From: Lachnospiraceae bacterium
GTDB lineage: Bacteria; Bacillota; Clostridia; Lachnospirales; Lachnospiraceae
Assembly: GCA_900766915.1 (NCBI GenBank)
Contig: CAAFXE010000235.1
Coordinates: 1-28,273, forward strand
Length of the DNA stretch: 28,273 nucleotides
Direction: 5' to 3'
Part shown: positions 22,161-28,273 of the stretch, piece after piece
Position numbering within the stretch: the stretch's first letter is position 1
How the letters are laid out: each line of letters begins with the position of its first letter
The notes under the pieces: generated by a model
Told to the model about the DNA's origin: nothing
Database searches by the model: none
Seen by the model: only the letters and a program-made list of their open reading frames with translations
Made by a program: the position numbers and the translations under genes

Positions 22161-24575
22161 ATGGGAAAGAAAAAAGATAAAACAGATGCGGAAAATATAG
22201 AATTTCATTCTGATGTGCGTTATCAGGTGGATACGAAGAATGGACTTAGTTCTGCACAAGTCAATGAATATATACAAAATGGTTGGACAAATAAGACAGT
22301 AGAGCCACCGACAAAATCTGTACGGGAAATTTTCAGAGATAATCTATTTACATACTTTAATATGGTTTTTGCGATACTGACAGTATTGCTTATCATTGCC
22401 GGATCATTCAGGAGTCTGACTTTTCTGCCAATTGTTTTGGCTAATTTATTAATCGGTATCACACAGGAATTAAGGGCAAAGAAAGTGCTGGATAAACTGT
22501 CAGTACTGAGTGAACCTAAAGTACTTGTTATCAGAGATGGGAAGAAAATTGAAATTCCGGTAGAAGAGTTGGTGTTAGATGATATTGCTATATTTCAAGC
22601 CGGAAATCAGATATGTGCCGATGCCATTTTACTTTATGGGGAAGTTTCTGTGAATGAGTCTCTGCTGACAGGAGAGGTAGATGAGATAACAAAAATGCCG
22701 GGAGATACGTTAATGTCAGGCAGCTTTATTGTATCGGGGCAGTGTCATGCAAGGATTGATAAGGTCGGAGAAGATTCCTATATTTCCAAACTGATGCTGG
22801 AAGCAAAGGCAATGAAGAATGAAGAACAGTCAGAGATGATTCGGGTTCTTGATAAATTGGTAGGGGTCATGGGAATTCTTATTGTTCCAATTGGTATTCT
22901 GCTGTTTGTACAGCAGTTCGTATTCCTGGATACGTCTTTTAGTGCCAGCATTGTTTCCATGGTCGCTGCCGTGATAGGTATGATTCCTGAAGGTTTGTAT
23001 CTCCTGGCCAGTGTGACACTTGTGGTGAGTGTTATGAGGCTTGCGTCAAAAAAAGTTCTTGTTCACAACATGAAATGTATAGAGACACTTGCCCGCGTGA
23101 ATGTATTATGTGTGGATAAGACAGGTACTATAACGGAAAATGCCATGCATGTCAATGGTGTCATTCCAATGGAGGGATATGATGCCTCAACAATGCCGGA
23201 ATTAAAAATGTTAATCAATGATTTTGTGGTGGCAATGTCTGATGACAACATTACAATGGGGGCAATGAAACAGTATTTCAGAATGTCGGTAGTAAGAAAA
23301 CCTGTATCGGTGGTTCCGTTTTCGTCTGTAAATAAATATTGCGGTGCAATTTTCCCCGATGGAGCGTATGTACTTGGAGCACCGGAATTTGTGCTTCGGG
23401 AAAGATACGGTAAGTATAAGGATCAAATCGAAAATTATAGTAACGAAGGCTATCGTGTGCTTGTATTTGGAAGTTATGATGGTATGCCAAATGGAAAGCA
23501 GCTGACAGAAAGAGTGACTCCTCTTGGGCTCATTTTTTTATCAAATCCTGTACGGAAGGATGCACATGAAACTTTTCGGTATTTTGCCGAACAAGGTGTA
23601 GATATCAAGGTGATCTCCGGTGATAATCCATTGACCGTGTCACAGGTTGCCATGCAGGCAGGTATTGACAATGCAGAGAATTATATAGATGCGTCATTAC
23701 TTTCCACAGACAAAGAGTTAGAAGATGCAGTATTGAAATATACGGTATTTGGACGAGTGACTCCGGAACAGAAAAGACAATTTGTACAAGCGTTGAAACG
23801 TGCAGGAAAGACGGTTGCAATGACAGGAGATGGTGTCAATGATGTTCTGGCATTAAAGGATGCAGACTGTTCGGTTGCCATGGCATCAGGATGTGATGCC
23901 GCAGCACAGGTTTCTCAGCTGGTTTTGCTGGAATCTGATTTTTCCTGTATGCCATCTATTGTTCAGGAAGGAAGGCGGGTTGTGAATAATATAGAGCGTT
24001 CAGCCAGTCTCTTTCTTGTAAAAAATATATTTTCGTTTCTGATGGCGGTGTTTTCCGTATGTTTTATGATTAATTATCCGTTGGAACCTTCACAGGTGTC
24101 GTTGATCAGCATGTTTACTATCGGAATCCCGGCATTTTTTCTTGCTTTACAGCCTAACAGAAATATTATCAGGGGACATTTTTTATCTAATGTGATGATA
24201 AAGGCATTGCCTGCAGGAATTACAGATTTTCTTGTAGTGGGGGCTTTGGTGGTATTTGGTCAGGTATTTGAAGTGGCTGGGTCTGATATTTCTACAGCAT
24301 GTACGATGCTTCTGGCGATCGTAGGATTTATGATTCTCTATCATATCAGTAAGCCTATGAATATACGGAGATGGTGCATATGGAGTGGATGTGTGGTAGG
24401 ACTTATCATATGTAGTGTGTGGCTGGGAGATTTATTTGCTATTGAGAGAATGTCCAGAAAATGTGTAATGCTGTTTGTTGTATTCGCTATTGTAACGGAG
24501 CCTACACTTCGGTATGGAACGATATTGGTGGAAAAGATAGTGCATCTTTTAGGCAAACAGAGAGGAAATGTCTGA
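22161..24575 (+). CDS. Cation-translocating P-type ATPase (CtpE-like subfamily)
   Basis: An 804-residue protein starting after GAGGAAT. It has an actuator-domain TGE (170-172, followed by V where most pumps have S), PEGL in the fourth span (276-279), the phosphorylated Asp of DKTGT (D319), SGDNP (487-491) and the hinge TGDGVND (555-561), followed by LALKDADCSVAM. About ten membrane spans fit a single-chain pump. There is no CPC motif or heavy-metal N-terminal domain. The PEGL motif and overall form recall the CtpE/calcium-type group of Actinobacteria and Firmicutes; the ion is unproven. It stands alone in its direction between terminators and inverted repeats, and cassette 1 has no counterpart. 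Confidence 0.88.
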   Translation: MGKKKDKTDAENIEFHSDVRYQVDTKNGLSSAQVNEYIQNGWTNKTVEPPTKSVREIFRDNLFTYFNMVFAILTVLLIIAGSFRSLTFLPIVLANLLIGITQELRAKKVLDKLSVLSEPKVLVIRDGKKIEIPVEELVLDDIAIFQAGNQICADAILLYGEVSVNESLLTGEVDEITKMPGDTLMSGSFIVSGQCHARIDKVGEDSYISKLMLEAKAMKNEEQSEMIRVLDKLVGVMGILIVPIGILLFVQQFVFLDTSFSASIVSMVAAVIGMIPEGLYLLASVTLVVSVMRLASKKVLVHNMKCIETLARVNVLCVDKTGTITENAMHVNGVIPMEGYDASTMPELKMLINDFVVAMSDDNITMGAMKQYFRMSVVRKPVSVVPFSSVNKYCGAIFPDGAYVLGAPEFVLRERYGKYKDQIENYSNEGYRVLVFGSYDGMPNGKQLTERVTPLGLIFLSNPVRKDAHETFRYFAEQGVDIKVISGDNPLTVSQVAMQAGIDNAENYIDASLLSTDKELEDAVLKYTVFGRVTPEQKRQFVQALKRAGKTVAMTGDGVNDVLALKDADCSVAMASGCDAAAQVSQLVLLESDFSCMPSIVQEGRRVVNNIERSASLFLVKNIFSFLMAVFSVCFMINYPLEPSQVSLISMFTIGIPAFFLALQPNRNIIRGHFLSNVMIKALPAGITDFLVVGALVVFGQVFEVAGSDISTACTMLLAIVGFMILYHISKPMNIRRWCIWSGCVVGLIICSVWLGDLFAIERMSRKCVMLFVVFAIVTEPTLRYGTILVEKIVHLLGKQRGNV

Positions 24576-24630
24576 AATTTGGATATTGTCTGATAGTTTG
24601 TCTATGGTGAAAATCACAATTACCGAATAA

Positions 24631-24810
24631 AATCCTAAAGATAAAACAGAATATCAGAAAAGGGGCGAAGAAATTGTAAAACCTTTTTCGGGAGAGGGAA
24701 TCTCTCGGACTATATGTGCAATTGGATTACTGGCAGAAGGTTTTATGAATCACCTGCTGGTCATGGAAATGATTCATATATCGGATGGTAACGCATTGCA
24801 TGATAAATAA
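24631..24810 (+). other. Open stretch without a clear start between ATPase and radical SAM genes
   Basis: The 288-base gap after the ATPase contains one open frame ending at TAA 24808-24810 that reads VKPFSGEGISRTICAIGLL and continues EGFMNHLLVMEM. There is no ATG, GTG or TTG before residue 39; an ATT after AAAAGGGGCGAAGAA is the only spot with a ribosome binding site. It could be a gene remnant or a rare-start small protein. No family recognised. Confidence 0.25.
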
Positions 24811-24863
24811 GAGAAACATATAAACAATGAAATAAAAATGTACACAACAAGGAGGAAACTATC

Positions 24864-26216
24864 ATGGATGTATCAACAACAATGAAAAAGTTTGGTCTGG
24901 AGCAGGCATTCAAGTATCTGTATAAAGACCCTGAGAAAAATCTTATAAAGTTAATGGACTGGGCTGATAAATTTGCAGGAGATGAATTTGTTTCCCAAAG
25001 GAAAATGGTTCGGGAGGCTATAACCAATCCGGAGCATCCCTATTATGGTTATATTCGGCATATTATCAATGATATTGATCCAAATGTGATGCAAACAACT
25101 GCCGTAAATTTCTTTATCAATTCAGCTCTGGTTGGGTGGCCGAAACAGGAAGAGTGTCGAAAAAAATATGGATGCAATATTCCCTGGACCATCCTGTTAG
25201 ATCCTACCAGTGCCTGCAACCTGCATTGTACGGGCTGCTGGGCTGCAGAATACGGAAATAAACTGAATCTTACATACGACGAGATTGACAATATCATACA
25301 GCAGGGCAAAGAACTTGGTATATATCTGTACATTTACACGGGTGGGGAACCTTTGGTTCGCAAAAAAGACCTGATCCGTATTTGTGAGAAACATAATGAC
25401 TGTGTATTTTTATGCTTTACCAATGGCACTCTGATTGATGAAGCTTTTGCCAATGAAATGCTTCGGGTTGGCAATTTTGTTCCGGCTATTTCTCTGGAAG
25501 GATTTGAAACAGCTACAGATTTACGCCGGGGAGACGGTGTATTTAAGAAAGCAACATCAGCTATGAAGCTCTTGAGAGAGAAGAAATTATTCTATGGTAT
25601 TTCGTCTTGTTATACAAGTGCAAATTTTGAATCAATTACTTCGGAGGAGTTCTTTGACAGTCTGATTGACCTTGGAGCATATTTCATCTGGTACTTCCAT
25701 TATATGCCGGTTGGAAATGATGCTTCGCCTGAACTGATGCCGACTCCCGAGCAGCGTACGGAAACTTATCACCGTATCCGGAAGTATCGTGCCACAAAAC
25801 CGCTGTTTGCAATGGATTTCCAGAATGATGCAGAATATGTGGGAGGGTGTATTGCCGGAGGACGTCGTTATTTCCACATTAATGCAAACGGTGATATTGA
25901 TCCGTGTGTATTTATCCATTATTCGGATTCCAATATCAGGGAGAAAACCATCCTGGAGGCATTACAGTCGCCGATGATGATGGCTTATCATGACGGACAG
26001 CCCTTTAATGAAAATATGCTGCGTCCATGTCCAATGCTGGAAAATCCGGAGAAATTGAGAAAAATGGTTGCCGGAACAGATGCACATTCCACAGATCTCC
26101 AGTCTCCGGAAACGGTAGAGCATTTGTGTGCAAAATGTGATAAATATGCAGAGCATTGGAAGCCTGTTGCGGATGAGTTGTGGAAAGAAAACATTAAGAA
26201 AAGAGAAGAAAAATAG
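24864..26216 (+). CDS. Radical SAM enzyme with SPASM-like C-terminus, copy 2
   Basis: A 450-residue protein; AAGGAGG precedes the ATG. By eye it matches the enzyme at 9023 in most positions from end to end, including the helical N-terminal extension, the CNLHCTGC cluster motif at 118-125, TGGEP, GGCIAGG, GDIDPC and the final C-x2-C (CAKCDKYAEHW). Conservation over the whole length and of every cysteine argues that both are active and act on similar substrates. It is followed by a hairpin and then degV copy 2 in the same direction, whereas copy 1 is paired with an HdeD-like gene. I infer a membrane-lipid role from the repeated association with DegV and PAP2-like genes. Confidence 0.85.
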   Translation: MDVSTTMKKFGLEQAFKYLYKDPEKNLIKLMDWADKFAGDEFVSQRKMVREAITNPEHPYYGYIRHIINDIDPNVMQTTAVNFFINSALVGWPKQEECRKKYGCNIPWTILLDPTSACNLHCTGCWAAEYGNKLNLTYDEIDNIIQQGKELGIYLYIYTGGEPLVRKKDLIRICEKHNDCVFLCFTNGTLIDEAFANEMLRVGNFVPAISLEGFETATDLRRGDGVFKKATSAMKLLREKKLFYGISSCYTSANFESITSEEFFDSLIDLGAYFIWYFHYMPVGNDASPELMPTPEQRTETYHRIRKYRATKPLFAMDFQNDAEYVGGCIAGGRRYFHINANGDIDPCVFIHYSDSNIREKTILEALQSPMMMAYHDGQPFNENMLRPCPMLENPEKLRKMVAGTDAHSTDLQSPETVEHLCAKCDKYAEHWKPVADELWKENIKKREEK

Positions 26217-26225
26217 GCATTATTT

Positions 26226-26283
26226 ATACCTGCCAGTGTTCAGGTGATTGTTATGATTTATGGAACACCGGCAGGTATTTTTA
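26226..26283 (+). terminator. Long hairpin between the radical SAM and degV genes
   Basis: ATACCTGCC (26226-26234) with GGCAGGTAT (26270-26278), and inside it GTGTTC (26236-26241) with GAACAC (26263-26268), followed by a T-run. It ends about 10 bases before the degV ribosome binding site, so it may partly terminate or attenuate read-through. Confidence 0.7.
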
Positions 26284-26301
26284 CAGATAAGGAGGGTTTA
26301 T

Positions 26302-27171
26302 ATGAAAACCGCAATAGTAACAGACAGTAACAGCGGTATATTTCTTGAGGAGGGATGTAAACTGGGCGTTCACATTGTTCCAATGCCGGTAATCATAGAG
26401 GGAAAAACGTATTATGAGGGAATGAACCTGACTCATGAAGCGTTTTATCAGTTGCTTTCAGAACATAAAGAAGTTTCCACTTCTCAGCCAACTCCGGGCG
26501 ACATCATGGATGTGTGGGAGGATTTATTGTCGGCCGGATATAAGGAAATTTTATATATACCTATGTCAAGCGGGTTAAGCAGCTCCTGTCAGACAGCAAA
26601 AATGCTTGCACAAGAATATGGAAGTATGATTCAAGTGGTGGACAACCATCGAATTTCTGTAACACAGAGACATTCTATTCAGGATGCACTGACGCTGGCA
26701 GAAAAGGGATATGGTGCGAAGGATATAAAGGAGATCCTGGAAAAAACAGCCTATGAATCGATTATTTATGTCGGAGTGGAAACGTTGGAATATTTGAAAA
26801 AGGGTGGACGCGTGACACCAGCAGGCGCAGCCATAAGTTCTGTGTTAAATATCAAGCCGCTTTTGATTATTGAAGGAGAGCGTCTGGATGCCTTTGCAAA
26901 GGTACGGGGAACAAAAAACTGCAAAAAAAGACTGCTTGAGGAAATGAAGAAAAGTGCAGATAAATTTAAAGAAAGTGGTGCAGAAATCTGCGTGGGGGTT
27001 GCAGGGAGCTTTGTTGACAGCAAGCAGGATCAGGAATGGATGGATATGGCAAGTGAGGTGTTCTCAGGGGAAGAAATAAATTATGATCCTTTGACATTCA
27101 GTATTGGCTGCCATGTGGGTCCCGGAGCATTTGGGATGGGAATCAGTAAGAAGATAACAAATTTTATATAG
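26302..27171 (+). CDS. DegV family protein (fatty-acid-binding, FakB-like), copy 2
   Basis: A 289-residue protein. ATG 26302 is chosen because AAGGAGG lies eight bases upstream and the product then begins MKTAIVTDSNSG like copy 1 (MKTAIMTDTNSG); the frame is open to 26260, but that part lies in the hairpin. Shared marks: STSQPTPGD, PMSSGLSSS, VVDNHRISVT, EYLKKGGRVTPA and HVGPGAFGMG. Expected to bind a fatty acid and present it to a FakA-type kinase encoded elsewhere. It lies behind radical SAM copy 2 and converges on TetR-B2. Similarity to copy 1 is plain but lower than between the radical SAM pair. Confidence 0.9.
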   Translation: MKTAIVTDSNSGIFLEEGCKLGVHIVPMPVIIEGKTYYEGMNLTHEAFYQLLSEHKEVSTSQPTPGDIMDVWEDLLSAGYKEILYIPMSSGLSSSCQTAKMLAQEYGSMIQVVDNHRISVTQRHSIQDALTLAEKGYGAKDIKEILEKTAYESIIYVGVETLEYLKKGGRVTPAGAAISSVLNIKPLLIIEGERLDAFAKVRGTKNCKKRLLEEMKKSADKFKESGAEICVGVAGSFVDSKQDQEWMDMASEVFSGEEINYDPLTFSIGCHVGPGAFGMGISKKITNFI

Positions 27172-27224
27172 TCACCGAATTAGACCTTACGGACAGAGGA
27201 AAAGTGAATGGAGCGCACATGGAA

Positions 27225-27785
27225 TTATTCATTTGGAACGGTGGCCTTATGCAATGCCTGTTTACCGGATCCGGCAAGTAAATCGCAGATGCGGGAAATA
27301 GGTGTAAGCAAATCATAGCTCATTCCTTCATTTAGCCAGTCGAGAAGGATGCCAACAAGCGCACATTTATAAAGCCGGATGAGCAGTTTTTTGTCATCCG
27401 GAGAGATTATTAAATTCCCTGTCACAGTATCAATATATTGGGTTACAGTATAGAGGCAAATCCGATCTAATTCATTCAAAAAGGTTTCACGGTGTACGGA
27501 ACGGTAAATGTGAAGTATCGCTTTTTGATGCGCAGTACAGTGTTGTGCAAGAACTGTAAGACAGTCGATTGGTGAGCCAAAGTTATGGTGTGTCTGAATA
27601 ATGTCATCGGCATCTTTTTTTATGGTATTTTCCAATAGTTCAGGGATGTCATGAAAATGGTAATAAAAAGTGTTCCGGTTTATCTGACAAGAATCCACAA
27701 TGTCCCTAACGGTGATTTTATTATAAGGTTTTTCCTCTAATAACTGCCAAAAAGCCTCTATAATAGCATTTTTTGTCCGGTTCAT
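27225..27785 (-). CDS. TetR/AcrR family regulator, type B, copy 2
   Basis: A 186-residue protein. The DNA-binding domain has AIIEAFWQLLEEKPYNKITV and then CQINRNTFYYHFHDIPELL, nearly the same as in the regulator at 8410 (EEKPYNKITVQDIV, NRNTFYYHFQDIP), so the two may recognise similar operators. The C-terminal domain keeps LLDWLNEGMSYDL but is otherwise diverged. It is convergent with degV copy 2. TTGTAA-17 bp-TATACT upstream on the minus strand is its likely promoter. Ligand unknown. Confidence 0.88.
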   Translation of the reverse strand: MNRTKNAIIEAFWQLLEEKPYNKITVRDIVDSCQINRNTFYYHFHDIPELLENTIKKDADDIIQTHHNFGSPIDCLTVLAQHCTAHQKAILHIYRSVHRETFLNELDRICLYTVTQYIDTVTGNLIISPDDKKLLIRLYKCALVGILLDWLNEGMSYDLLTPISRICDLLAGSGKQALHKATVPNE

Positions 27786-27816
27786 TTGATCAGCTCACAT
27801 TCAAAATATTTCATAT

Positions 27817-27845
27817 AGTATAACATAAAAACTCGTATTTTACAA
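27817..27845 (-). promoter_or_regulatory. Sigma-A promoter of the TetR-B2 gene
   Basis: On the minus strand TTGTAA (27845-27840), 17-bp spacer, TATACT (27822-27817), 32 bases before the ATG. Confidence 0.6.
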
Positions 27846-27869
27846 AGAAATGTCGAAATATCATATGCA

Positions 27870-27916
27870 AAGAAATAAGGTGTCTAGGGGGCTGCCTATT
27901 AGACACCTTATTTCTT
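27870..27916. terminator. Perfect 17-bp stem hairpin
   Basis: Bases 27870-27886 pair without mismatch with 27900-27916 (arm core AAGGTGTCTA / TAGACACCTT) around a 13-base loop. No long T-run follows. It could be a bidirectional terminator or the end of a small mobile element. The rest of 27917-28075 shows no gene. Confidence 0.5.
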
Positions 27917-28161
27917 ATCTTCAATCAGATAGTCACAGGAAATAACGAACAATTGAGCAAAAGCTTTGTAGCATTAATCCGATGCCAACTTTTACTGAAC
28001 TAAGCATTTGTTTAACACAAGCCCGACGAAGTTAAGAGGTTTCTGAGACTTTTGGGTTAAAAAAGTGAAAAAATATTGTAGCAATAACTTGACACAATAG
28101 GGCTATGGGACACTGTGTGTGAGTGACAGTCTGCCGATATAATTACCCTCATGTGAAAAGA

Positions 28162-28190
28162 TTGAATAAACCCATGATATATGCTATGAT
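28162..28190 (+). promoter_or_regulatory. Sigma-A promoter of the second riboswitch
   Basis: TTGAAT (28162-28167), 17-bp spacer, TATGAT (28185-28190), as at 18516. Confidence 0.75.
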
Positions 28191-28210
28191 TTCCGTGCAA
28201 CATAATTCAT

Positions 28211-28273
28211 TGTCAGGTGTCGGATTACTCATAGAGTATTCCGGTGAAAAGGGAAACAGGTGAAAATCCTGTA
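28211..28273 (+). ncRNA. Cobalamin riboswitch, 5' part only
   Basis: Contains the P1 strand TCAGG and the GGGAAACAGGTGAAAATCC core, identical to the first riboswitch. The B12 box and the regulated gene lie beyond the window. A further corrinoid gene is expected directly downstream. Confidence 0.82.

Larger units (their letters stand above)
28075..28273 (+). repeat. Direct repeat, copy 2 (cut by window end)
   Basis: Second copy of 18435-18628, beginning with TTGTAGCAATAACTTGACA and identical to copy 1 over its last 79 bases. Confidence 0.85.

Overview
The window looks like accessory chromosome from a gut Lachnospiraceae-type Firmicute. The evidence is the low G+C, strong AAGGAGG ribosome binding sites, MobC/relaxase/DUF6040 and tandem DUF4368-type serine recombinases, and family types common in that group. 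No rRNA, tRNA or CRISPR array was seen.

Layout. (1) 1-64 is the start of an IS256-type transposase running off the left edge. (2) 208-3944 is a mobilization module: a small XRE repressor with paired operators, a small membrane protein, an oriT with an ATCCTG|C nic motif, MobC, a relaxase, and a DUF6040 coiled-coil membrane protein that overlaps the relaxase by about 450 nt in another frame. (3) 3953-11730 is membrane/lipid cassette 1: DegV, TetR-A, PAP2, CmpB-like protein, an HdeD-like gene broken by an in-frame TAG, a VTT/DedA protein, TetR-B, a radical SAM/SPASM enzyme, a second HdeD-like protein and a short PAP2-like protein. (4) 11841-18286 is a recombination module: an XRE regulator, three operators on a perfect sigma-A promoter, and three large serine recombinases in tandem. 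An array of att-like repeats follows. (5) 18516-20700 is a cobalamin-riboswitch operon: DUF4430 lipoprotein, ECF S component, and a TIM-barrel protein that fits the corrinoid-remodelling enzyme CbiR. (6) 20961-27785 is cassette 2, which repeats the key genes of cassette 1 in a different order: TetR-A, truncated PAP2-like, P-type ATPase, radical SAM, DegV, TetR-B. (7) 28162-28273 is a second copy of the promoter and first part of the cobalamin riboswitch, cut by the window end.

How it fits together. Modules 2 and 4 flank cassette 1, so cassette 1 may be cargo of a mobilizable element that uses relaxase and oriT for transfer and serine recombinases for integration. Cassettes 1 and 2 share five paralogous gene types: TetR-A, TetR-B, DegV, radical SAM and short PAP2-like. 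DegV (FakB family) proteins bind fatty acids, PAP2 proteins act on lipid phosphates, and VTT/DedA proteins are lipid scramblases or carriers. I therefore infer an uncharacterised membrane-lipid modification system with a radical SAM enzyme at its centre, repressed by two kinds of TetR. The substrate is unknown. The B12 operon appears to be a separate corrinoid capture and remodelling unit, part of a 9.6-kb stretch bounded by direct repeats.
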